This document shows, one piece after another, positions 1 to 6,368 of a stretch of DNA of 6,368 nt (position 1 is the stretch's first letter; the number at the start of each line of letters is the position of its first letter). Both the position numbers and the translations under genes were made by a program. Source of the DNA: Clostridia bacterium. Lineage in GTDB: Bacteria > Bacillota > Clostridia > Christensenellales > UBA1242. The DNA lies in the NCBI GenBank assembly GCA_017473285.1, contig JAFULP010000016.1:1-6368 (forward strand), in the 5' to 3' direction. A model generated the notes under the pieces. It ran no database searches. It was given only the letters and a program-made list of their open reading frames with translations, and was not told the origin of the DNA.

Positions 1-3000
1 TCTTTAATAACATTGTATATTTCACTTTCAATTCCGCTTACTGTGATGCTGTCATCCCCACCATACACGGTATGTTTAGATGTTGAATTGGTGTATATAG
101 TAGCAATTTTTTCCCTAGCCGAATTGTAAATGTTGATATTTGCATAATATGGATAATTTTGTTCGCTAGCATTTTGCCCTACAAGGTTTGACACGCTGGC
201 AACCCTATTAACCCCAATAAATGTTTTTTGGCTAACATCGCTAGCCTTTAAGGTTAAGGTAGCATTATCGGTATTGTCAGTAATATTGCTTCCATTAATT
301 TCAATTGCAACTTCACTTTCGATGTTTGGCGCAAAATATATTACATATTGAGTATAGTTTCCAGACAAATCCTTTTCAACTATTTCATAATATCCACCAT
401 AGTTATTGTTATAGTTGTTAGCGTTTACATTGCCTAATAAGGCTCTATAATACACATTATCACCCACTACATTTTCCGATACGGTATTTAATGAATATGA
501 CTGATAAGCCGTTAAATTTTCACTAAATGTGTAATAGTCAGTTGAATTGCCAAAATATGTATCGCTTATTGGCAACAATCCCATGCGAGTAGTGGCACCA
601 ATAGTTGAATTGAAGTCAAGTTTGCGATAATAAAGCATTGACAAGCCATTTTTGCTAAATGTTGTGTTTGCATCCACGCTCATAGCATACATTGCTTGAT
701 TTGGCAATGTTGAATTGTTAGGCATGCTTTCTGCCAATTGATAATACAACGCATTGGTTAACGCATAATAATCTCCAGCCTTGTCCTTACGGTATGCAAA
801 TTCTTGGTTGATTTCGCCCGTTAGGTCAATTTCATTTTGTTCGGCTAAATAATTATGATATGTTTCAAAATAATTGCCTTGTTCTTGCATTAGTGCGTCT
901 AAATTATCACTGTTAGGGCTACGGTCAATATTAACTGTATAAGTTGACATATAGAATGAATTTGTTGTGCCTTGCTTGTTGTAAGTATAATATTTTGCAT
1001 CACTATTTTTTAATATATATTGAATATTTATAGTATATACATATTCTTTATAGTCCACAATTTCGCCATTTTCCACTGTTAGCCCGCTATCCAACTTAAT
1101 TATGTACTTTGCTAAGCGTAGTTTAGCATCACTATCGGCTTGATTGATTATATTGCCATCGGAATCTGCCCAATACACACGATTGACATCTTTAACAATA
1201 CCGCTAATGTCGGCAACAAAGCCGTCGCCCGCTTTATTTTCAACCAATCTTAACCATAATGTTTGAGCACCTCCACTGGTATTAGAACGCCATACTTCAA
1301 TATTGCTAATATCTAATTGTGCATTGTACGAATTTAAATCTTCAACCGAAATTTCAAAATCAACAAATTCTTGGTTTGTGTACAGCTCTTTTGCTTGGTT
1401 TGAATACACTTTGTTGTTAACAACATCATCAAATTGAGCATATGCGTACACATCAGTTACAGGAGCATTGTTGGTTAGTTTGATGCCAAATACAAATTGA
1501 TTACAATCCAATATCTCCCAGTTATCGTCAAGTTGTTTGCCCACGGTGTCATTAATTACAAATACATATTCGCCCGGCAAACTCAAACTTCCGTCTTCAC
1601 TATGGATACGAGAATTTTTAAATTCGGTCAATAATCCAGGATTGTCAATATTGCTAAAACTTAAATCAATATAACCATCCTTATTGGTTGTCATATTATC
1701 CATAAGTTTTACAAAAGTGCCAGAATATGGTGCTGACAACAAACCATATGAATCATGGAAATATACACTTAATTTTAATTTTAGGTTCAAATGTGATGTC
1801 AAATCTATTGAGTTGTTTTCAACATTTCCAGTAACATATTTACCACTTGGAACTTTGATTTTGGTTGGCAATTTATTAGTGTCTAAATATATCTTATATT
1901 CAATTTTTTCATCATTATATGTTTGTGTTTTTAAACCTTGTTTAGTAAAGTTGTTGTAGATTATGCCTTCATCATCTTCACTGTTAGGCATTGCGGTATG
2001 AATAAATTGACCAACAATTTTTTCGTTTATATTAGATATTGAATACCCCACAATAGTATTTCTATCCACAAAGAACGCATATGAAAATTGTGATGTTTGG
2101 GCAGAGGTGCTATCATTGCTTTTAATTGAGATTGTGCGTGTAATGATATATAAGCCTGTTTGCGTCACCTTTTTAGATACCAAATCGCCATTTGCATCAT
2201 AATAGGTCTCATAGCCTAAATTAATAGCGTTACTTCGACATATATTTTGGCTGTCACGTTGCTGTCTTGTGTATAAAGATGCTGTTTCCATACCATCTTC
2301 GGTTTTTAATATATAATTTGTACTGATATATTTATATGGATAATATGGATACAATTCTCTATCAACACCTTCAGCGTTTAAGGCGGTTTGGTCCATCAAT
2401 TGATAATAATTGTATTTTACTTCCGTCACTTTAAAGTTATCTTCATCTGAAGGCACCAACCATTCAAACACAAATACGCCATCATTTGATGCTTGAGCGT
2501 TGTAGTAGCCCGATATATTGATGTTTTCATCAACTATCTCATCATCCCAATACGCTGTGGTTTGTCCATGACTTCTAACATTAGTTAAATATTCTTCCCC
2601 ATCTTCAGTTGCCGAATATACACTTCCTTGCGCCTTATCTGGAGTAATTGCCACTTGGAAATTAGTATTAGTACTAGTAGTAACTTGATTAGCCCCAACA
2701 ACCGATACGGTGTAATATCTAATATTATCTTCATCTAAATTGATTTTTACACCTGTATTAGCCACATTGCTAAACAATGTGTTACCCAAACTATCCCAAC
2801 CAGTAACTATTGCACCGTTTGGATATTTGATTTCCTTTGTACCGTTGTTGGTTATAATATAATATTCATCCAAATTGGCATCAAAAGGACGCAATTTGAT
2901 TTCCACATAACTATTTTCAACTAGGAACAAATTGTTTCCGCTAACTTGCTTAAACATATTTGTAATATTAAACAAGTTGTTTCCGCTTTCATTATAGTAA

Positions 3001-5726
3001 TTTTCAATATTCTTGTTTTGAAGCAAACTATCAATAGTTGTTCCGCCAGCAATGTTTAATAAATTAATCGCCTTATGTGTACCCCATTCAAGTTCTACAT
3101 AATCCGCCACCATTTCGCCACTAATATAGTTAGTTTTATCCTCGCCATAAGTAGCATTAATCACTCCTTCCGTGCGGTCAACAATCACTATATATTTCAA
3201 TATGTTTCCCGCTTCGTCAATTAAAGTAAATTCATATATACCTTGGTCGGTTAGCACATTGTTAATATCCAATGCCGAATTTAATTGTATTGGCTTTGAT
3301 ATTGCAATATCATTTGACATTTCGCCAATACTATATTCATTCAATATGTACTTATACACATTTGTTCCACTTTCAACCACAATTGTGTTGCTAGCACTGT
3401 CACTTGTTGCGCTTTTAATAAATGGAATAAATTTATAACTTGCACTTATTTGCGCACCACTATTTTTATCGTTCCAACTTAAAGTGAAATCTGTGTCAAT
3501 CACACCTTTTGATGTATGGGTAATATAATTTAAATTGCTATCACGCTTGATGCTATATATTGCCTTATTGTCAATGGTGTTTATTGCCACTTCGTATACT
3601 TGCAAGTCCGAAATTTTTTCTTTATCAATAGTGAAATATGTATATGTTTTGGTAGCCGACCTTTCCACTTCCAGCACCAATAAGTATGCACCACTGTTTT
3701 TAATCAAACTATTTTTGCTATATGTGGCTTTAACAATGCTAGAACTTACCGCTCCGTCCGCCACCGCCTTCAAGTCGCTCTCGCTAGCATATCTGCCGTC
3801 AGCATAATATAGTTTTCCACTTATCTTTGACTCAAACACATCTGTGTCCGCCCAATTTGCATACACATTTTGATTGGTGTATTCGTGAGCATAAAATGCC
3901 ACCTTTTCAATGCTTTCGCTAAATGCATCTTCAGCAGTTTTGTATAACTCTAATTTTGGAGTTGCCGATGTGATTTGGAATGCAAAATGTTGCACGCACA
4001 CCACATCTTTCCCAGTTTCATCTTGATAACTGTACTTTACTTGAACCAAATAATATCCCGGTTTTGTAAATGTTGTCACCTTTGAAAAGTCTTCACGATT
4101 TTCGTATGCAGTTTGTTCGGTGTTTAACTCGTTGATATAATCTGTTGTAATTTTGCCATTTGGATTATAGTAATAATAACTTTGAACCCCATTATTGTTA
4201 CTTAAATAATATATATCATTTAAAGTAAGCCATAACCCTCTATCAGTTTTTTGATATTGTATATCATCAACAAATTCTTGTATTGTGTCATTTTTAATCA
4301 ATTCGTCAATATCGGCTGGAGTACTGGTTATCACACTTGCTGTTTTACTGGTGGTTGCAATAGCGCCTGTTTTTCTTGATGCGTCGTTAATCAATTTGTA
4401 ATTTACACCTAACGCACTATCGGCAGGTTTTACCGTATCGTCAATAAAACCATTTACTAATATAAACATTGTGCCGTTTTGATAAACTTCCAAGTATGCC
4501 ATATCAGCACTAACAAATCCCGCCTTTGAATATTTTAATTGATAGCCGTAGATATCTAATGAAATCTTCTTGAATGAAATTTGTTCTTTAGGAATTACTG
4601 TATTAACCCCTTCAGCCTTATAAATATAATCAAAATCAAAATCATACTTGCCATTATCCACGAACATAAGTGTAACAATGGTATTATTGATTGGATTGCC
4701 AAAGTTTTGTATTGGATAGTACACAACTTCTTCGTCGTTGTATACCGTAGTTGCCAAACTTAACTGACTGTTTGCTTCGTCATAATCAAATTTTACCGTT
4801 TTAGTCACATCACCACTGGTGTGAGTGTAGGTTAAATCATACCTTGAATAATCAAATGTTAGTGTAGGATAATCTAAAGTTGTCCCACTAAGGAAAGAGT
4901 ATTGCAAAAGGGATGTTGTTGAATTTGATTTTGGATTTGCATTTGTAATTGTTGGTTCAGATGCGTATGCATGTCCGTTAACATCTTTCACTTCTTCATA
5001 CGAAGATTGCAACAATAAGTAAAAATCAAACTCGTACTTAAGTGCAACACCATTAATCATGTATGAAAATGCAATTTCATAATGCCCTTCAGTTTCCGCA
5101 CTAGGAGTTATAAACCAAGTAAAGTCTTGATATTTTGAGCCATAATCTCTTGCACTAGGCAAAGTGATAGGGTTACCGTTTAATGTTGCTTGAGCAGAAA
5201 CATAATCCATCCCAGCACCACTAGTTTCACCATTCAAACCAGTTGCGCCAGTAGATGCGTCCTTGTAGTAGCCACCAAATGTTATCATTATGCCTTGCTT
5301 GATGCTGGTTGTATCGCTAGAATTTACATTGTTTGCCATATATCTAGCATTGTCATCCACAAGCACAAAATCGCCACTATCTATCACATCTTTGTGGCTA
5401 TAGTCACTTGTTGAGCGATATAATTTATAATCAGCAAAATATTCCTTGCCCTTGTTGGTATAAATGCTATTAAAGGTGTAGCCATTGTACTCCAACTGCT
5501 TGTCTCTATCTTCGCTATCGGTAGTACTTTCATCGTCTTCAGCAAAATACACTCTTTCCGCCGAAAAAATTACGCCACCTTCAAGTTCAGCGCTAAAGCC
5601 TTCAATTGTTGCCGCCTTTGCATATGCAATATTTTGCGCCTTATTGCCAAATGCAAATACTGCACCTGTAGCCACAAGTGCAATTATAGCAAACAACATT
5701 GCAATTAATTTATTTTTCCCCTTCAT
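1..5726 (-). CDS. Giant exported multi-domain Ig-like protein, N-terminal 1908 residues (3' end outside window)
   Basis: I do not recognise this gene by name. Translating the minus strand from the ATG at 5726 gives an uninterrupted frame to base 1, with 1908 codons plus two bases and no stop, so the full product exceeds roughly 210 kDa. The start is supported by a good ribosome binding site and by the signal sequence that begins right at it (MKGKNK followed by a hydrophobic run). Residues 63-75 form an acidic linker (EDDESTTDSEDRD). The rest is rich in Tyr, Asn, Asp, Ser and Thr in alternating beta-strand patterns. I found only three cysteines, in DVVCVQ, QNICRS and ILDCNQ. Repeated G-x-Y-hydrophobic signatures, some followed by D-x-x-G-N, are typical of bacterial Ig-like modules. 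One stretch near residue 1083 (VFVFEWLVPS, then EVKYNYY) resembles an Ig or fibronectin III strand pair. No catalytic motif, LPXTG, S-layer homology or dockerin signature is visible, but the C-terminus is missing. A surface adhesin, stalk or structural protein is an inference from architecture only. Confidence 0.93.
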   Translation of the reverse strand, partial: MKGKNKLIAMLFAIIALVATGAVFAFGNKAQNIAYAKAATIEGFSAELEGGVIFSAERVYFAEDDESTTDSEDRDKQLEYNGYTFNSIYTNKGKEYFADYKLYRSTSDYSHKDVIDSGDFVLVDDNARYMANNVNSSDTTSIKQGIMITFGGYYKDASTGATGLNGETSGAGMDYVSAQATLNGNPITLPSARDYGSKYQDFTWFITPSAETEGHYEIAFSYMINGVALKYEFDFYLLLQSSYEEVKDVNGHAYASEPTITNANPKSNSTTSLLQYSFLSGTTLDYPTLTFDYSRYDLTYTHTSGDVTKTVKFDYDEANSQLSLATTVYNDEEVVYYPIQNFGNPINNTIVTLMFVDNGKYDFDFDYIYKAEGVNTVIPKEQISFKKISLDIYGYQLKYSKAGFVSADMAYLEVYQNGTMFILVNGFIDDTVKPADSALGVNYKLINDASRKTGAIATTSKTASVITSTPADIDELIKNDTIQEFVDDIQYQKTDRGLWLTLNDIYYLSNNNGVQSYYYYNPNGKITTDYINELNTEQTAYENREDFSKVTTFTKPGYYLVQVKYSYQDETGKDVVCVQHFAFQITSATPKLELYKTAEDAFSESIEKVAFYAHEYTNQNVYANWADTDVFESKISGKLYYADGRYASESDLKAVADGAVSSSIVKATYSKNSLIKNSGAYLLVLEVERSATKTYTYFTIDKEKISDLQVYEVAINTIDNKAIYSIKRDSNLNYITHTSKGVIDTDFTLSWNDKNSGAQISASYKFIPFIKSATSDSASNTIVVESGTNVYKYILNEYSIGEMSNDIAISKPIQLNSALDINNVLTDQGIYEFTLIDEAGNILKYIVIVDRTEGVINATYGEDKTNYISGEMVADYVELEWGTHKAINLLNIAGGTTIDSLLQNKNIENYYNESGNNLFNITNMFKQVSGNNLFLVENSYVEIKLRPFDANLDEYYIITNNGTKEIKYPNGAIVTGWDSLGNTLFSNVANTGVKINLDEDNIRYYTVSVVGANQVTTSTNTNFQVAITPDKAQGSVYSATEDGEEYLTNVRSHGQTTAYWDDEIVDENINISGYYNAQASNDGVFVFEWLVPSDEDNFKVTEVKYNYYQLMDQTALNAEGVDRELYPYYPYKYISTNYILKTEDGMETASLYTRQQRDSQNICRSNAINLGYETYYDANGDLVSKKVTQTGLYIITRTISIKSNDSTSAQTSQFSYAFFVDRNTIVGYSISNINEKIVGQFIHTAMPNSEDDEGIIYNNFTKQGLKTQTYNDEKIEYKIYLDTNKLPTKIKVPSGKYVTGNVENNSIDLTSHLNLKLKLSVYFHDSYGLLSAPYSGTFVKLMDNMTTNKDGYIDLSFSNIDNPGLLTEFKNSRIHSEDGSLSLPGEYVFVINDTVGKQLDDNWEILDCNQFVFGIKLTNNAPVTDVYAYAQFDDVVNNKVYSNQAKELYTNQEFVDFEISVEDLNSYNAQLDISNIEVWRSNTSGGAQTLWLRLVENKAGDGFVADISGIVKDVNRVYWADSDGNIINQADSDAKLRLAKYIIKLDSGLTVENGEIVDYKEYVYTINIQYILKNSDAKYYTYNKQGTTNSFYMSTYTVNIDRSPNSDNLDALMQEQGNYFETYHNYLAEQNEIDLTGEINQEFAYRKDKAGDYYALTNALYYQLAESMPNNSTLPNQAMYAMSVDANTTFSKNGLSMLYYRKLDFNSTIGATTRMGLLPISDTYFGNSTDYYTFSENLTAYQSYSLNTVSENVVGDNVYYRALLGNVNANNYNNNYGGYYEIVEKDLSGNYTQYVIYFAPNIESEVAIEINGSNITDNTDNATLTLKASDVSQKTFIGVNRVASVSNLVGQNASEQNYPYYANINIYNSAREKIATIYTNSTSKHTVYGGDDSITVSGIESEIYNVIK
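395..5087 (-). repeat. Degenerate Ig-like repeat modules in the giant protein (about residues 214-1778)
   Basis: A recurring strand signature, roughly [polar]-x-G-x-Y-hydrophobic-x-hydrophobic, appears with the glycine at residues 214 (EGHYEIAF), 359 (NGKYDFDF), 557 (PGYYLVQV), 679 (SGAYLLVL), 829 (QGIYEFTL), 1191 (TGLYIITR), 1385 (PGEYVFVI) and 1778 (GGYYEIVE). Several continue as a turn and a second strand, for example IDEAGNILKYIVIV after residue 829 and KDLSGNYTQYVIYF after residue 1778. This matches the late strands of Ig-like domains in bacterial surface proteins. Spacings are uneven, about 108 to 390 residues, so some modules have diverged or other domains lie between. The copies differ strongly at both protein and DNA level, which indicates old duplication rather than recent tandem expansion. 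Module boundaries are not resolved here. Confidence 0.6.
2926..2987 (-). repeat. Short internal direct repeat encoding SGNNLF twice
   Basis: Two near-identical 17-base copies lie at 2971-2987 and 2926-2942. They differ at one position and start 45 bases apart. They encode SGNNLF at residues 914-919 and again at 929-934, so the period is exactly 15 residues in frame. Between them the product reads NITNMFKQV. This may be a small local duplication, or two equivalent edges of a beta-solenoid-like or helical turn. Only two copies are present. Confidence 0.55.
5619..5726 (-). other. Signal peptide or N-terminal membrane anchor of the giant protein (residues 1-36)
   Basis: The product begins with a basic stretch (MKGKNK). 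A hydrophobic core of about 20 residues follows, from Leu7 to Phe26 (LIAMLFAIIALVATGAVFAF). Next comes a short polar segment ending in Ala34-Tyr35-Ala36, a good signal peptidase I site (AYA before KAA). An earlier possible site is VFA at residues 23-25. There is no lipobox cysteine, so it is not a lipoprotein. Sec-dependent export is well supported. Whether the segment is cleaved or stays as an anchor cannot be settled from sequence, because the core is long and the better cleavage site lies ten residues beyond its end. Confidence 0.82.
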
Positions 5727-5731
5727 AAATG

Positions 5732-5739
5732 CTTTCCTT
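5732..5739 (-). promoter_or_regulatory. Ribosome binding site of the giant gene
   Basis: Reading the minus strand, AAGGAAAG lies five bases before the ATG at 5726, with the GG pair nine bases from the start codon. It is a purine-rich Shine-Dalgarno match at normal distance for a Firmicute. It supports this ATG over the internal Met10 codon, which would cut the signal peptide in half. Confidence 0.75.
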
Positions 5740-5767
5740 TTACTTCATTAGTAAATTGTATATTATT

Positions 5768-5797
5768 ATAATACCACAAAATCTTTATATTAAGCAA
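5768..5797 (-). promoter_or_regulatory. Candidate sigma-A type promoter for the giant gene
   Basis: On the minus strand TTGCTT (5797-5792) is followed after 18 bases by TATTAT (5773-5768), preceded by TGG, which makes an extended -10 (TGGTATTAT, 5776-5768). A perfect TATAAT overlaps at 5770-5765, but at a poorer 21-base spacing. Transcription would begin near 5761 and give a leader of about 35 bases ending in the ribosome binding site. In a gap with 11% G+C, chance -10 matches are common. The extended TG, the spacing and the position just before the gene are what favour this one. Confidence 0.5.
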
Positions 5798-5948
5798 ATA
5801 AATAATTAAAATTTATATTACAAACAATTATTTTTGAAAAATAAAAAATAATTCAAAATAAATATCAAAAATTAAATAATTTGCCACGAAAAATATCTAT
5901 AAAATAGTATTTTAATAATAAATTTAATATTTTTAATAATTTTCAATA

Positions 5949-5983
5949 AAAATAAGCAAAATTTAATACTTTTTGCTTATTTT
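5949..5983 (-). terminator. Probable intrinsic terminator of the ypeB-like gene
   Basis: A perfect 13-bp inverted repeat (AAAATAAGCAAAA at 5949-5961, TTTTGCTTATTTT at 5971-5983) encloses a 9-base loop. It begins 26 bases past the YpeB stop codon on the minus strand. Read in that direction, the 3' arm ends in a run of five T followed by ATTG, a short U-tract. The stem has only two G-C pairs, so it is weak by textbook standards, but it is the only long stem in the gap that contains G-C pairs. It is almost symmetrical and could also act on plus-strand transcripts, though no plus-strand gene is seen. Confidence 0.5.
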
Positions 5984-6009
5984 ATTATTTTTTAATTAAT
6001 TTTTATTTT

Positions 6010-6368
6010 TTACACTAATAATGGAGTTCCGTTTGAGTCCACAACTTTTAATATTTCAACCAACTCACCGCTATTTGCATCAACATAGTAATAATATAGC
6101 CCTCCAATACGCTCGCACGCAAATTCATACACCGCAACTTCCACCTCGTTATCTAAAGTAATAATTGCTTTTCTGGTATTCAATACAATATAATCAAAGC
6201 CCAATTCCTTTTCCGCTTCTTCTAATGTTATGCTGGTTTCAAAAGTTCGCTCAACATGATTAAAAGCATAATTTTTGGCTTCAAATCCAATTATGTTTTG
6301 TGCAAACATATCCACTTTTACTTTTACCAAATCAGGATACAACACAACGCCATCTTGTGTTGGTGCAA
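6010..6368 (-). CDS. ypeB: Spore germination protein YpeB, C-terminal 118 residues with PepSY domain (5' end outside window)
   Basis: The frame is open from the right edge (first full codon 6366-6364) to a TAA at 6010-6012. The GTG at 6345 is internal, because the in-frame residues before it (APTQDGVV) continue into LYPDLVKVKVD without a break. The order VVLYPDLVKVKV, then IIGFEAKNYAFNH, then ITLEEAEKELGF, then VAVYEF, YYYYVDANSGEL and VEILKVVDSNGT follows the end of YpeB as I remember it: the last strands of one PepSY repeat and then the full final PepSY domain. In Bacillus, YpeB is an inner-spore-membrane protein made in the forespore. It stabilises and localises the cortex-lytic enzyme SleB, usually encoded next to it, and it is degraded on germination. 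The partner sleB would be expected beyond 6368. The fragment ends at the usual place and looks intact. A different PepSY-domain protein is the main alternative. Confidence 0.88.
   Translation of the reverse strand, partial: APTQDGVVLYPDLVKVKVDMFAQNIIGFEAKNYAFNHVERTFETSITLEEAEKELGFDYIVLNTRKAIITLDNEVEVAVYEFACERIGGLYYYYVDANSGELVEILKVVDSNGTPLLV

Larger units (their letters stand above)
5727..6009. other. Extremely AT-rich intergenic gap
   Basis: This stretch has 32 G or C out of 283 bases, about 11%, far below the flanking coding sequence. It contains the terminator-like hairpin near its right end and the promoter and ribosome binding site of the giant gene near its left end. Between them, 5800-5948 holds only A/T runs, including an all-A/T inverted repeat (5826-5835 with 5844-5853). 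I see no small gene, riboswitch-like conserved element or RNA gene. Such gaps may be bent or easily melted DNA, but this composition is also ordinary for intergenic DNA in very low-GC Firmicutes. Confidence 0.8.

Noticed and set aside
1684..1959. Plus-strand open frame of 91 codons
   Set aside because: It lies wholly antisense to the giant coding frame, has no ribosome binding site I can see, and its product resembles no protein. The opposite strand explains it.
3172..3807. Two plus-strand open frames (3172-3438 and 3535-3807) with hydrophobic products
   Set aside because: Both are antisense shadows of the giant gene. Their hydrophobicity comes from reading the complement of polar Asn, Asp and Lys codons, not from real membrane segments.
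4581..5414. Plus-strand open frames at 4581-4763 and 5190-5414
   Set aside because: Short, antisense to a continuous coding frame, and without recognisable motifs or translation signals.
1..5726. EF-hand or dockerin-like calcium loops in the giant protein (such as NKDGYIDL and DSDGNII)
   Set aside because: Each match lacks the first aspartate and the last acidic residue of the loop, and there is no paired second loop or helix. They are better read as beta turns.
5485..5751. Plus-strand open frame that crosses the start of the giant gene
   Set aside because: It overlaps the signal-peptide region and the ribosome binding site of the giant gene. Its Ser/Ala-rich product is what the complement of that region would give.
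5881..5910. Plus-strand promoter-like pair TTGCCA and TAGTAT, 18 bases apart
   Set aside because: No plus-strand gene follows it. Both flanking genes are on the minus strand, and such matches are frequent in A/T-rich DNA.

Overview
The window is low-GC bacterial DNA with two genes, both on the minus strand and both cut by a window edge. In transcription order, right to left, these are the last 118 codons of a ypeB-like spore germination gene, an intergenic gap of 283 bases with only about 11% G+C, and then the start of a giant exported protein. The giant reading frame runs from an ATG at 5726 to base 1 with no stop, giving 1908 complete codons. It accounts for about 90% of the window. A YpeB C-terminus points to an endospore-forming Firmicute (Bacillota), most likely a clostridial lineage. 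The AT-rich codons and the very large uncharacterised secreted protein would fit an uncultured gut or environmental clostridium, but the sequence does not fix the species.

Region by region: 6368-6010 is the YpeB C-terminus with its last PepSY domain. 5983-5949 is a 13-bp hairpin that probably ends the ypeB transcript. 5797-5768 holds a plausible promoter for the giant gene, and 5739-5732 its ribosome binding site. 5726-5619 encodes a signal peptide or N-terminal membrane anchor. From 5618 to 1 is an extracellular chain that is tyrosine-, asparagine- and aspartate-rich, nearly cysteine-free and predicted to be almost all beta. It carries at least eight degenerate copies of a G-x-Y-hydrophobic strand signature typical of Ig-like beta-sandwich modules.

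The two genes share a strand, but the terminator-like hairpin and the separate promoter argue against an operon. YpeB would act in the spore with the cortex-lytic enzyme SleB. The giant protein looks like a cell-surface stalk, adhesin or other structural protein, and its function cannot be read from this sequence. Its C-terminus, where a wall anchor or catalytic domain could sit, lies beyond base 1. I saw no tRNA, rRNA, CRISPR array, insertion sequence or phage gene.
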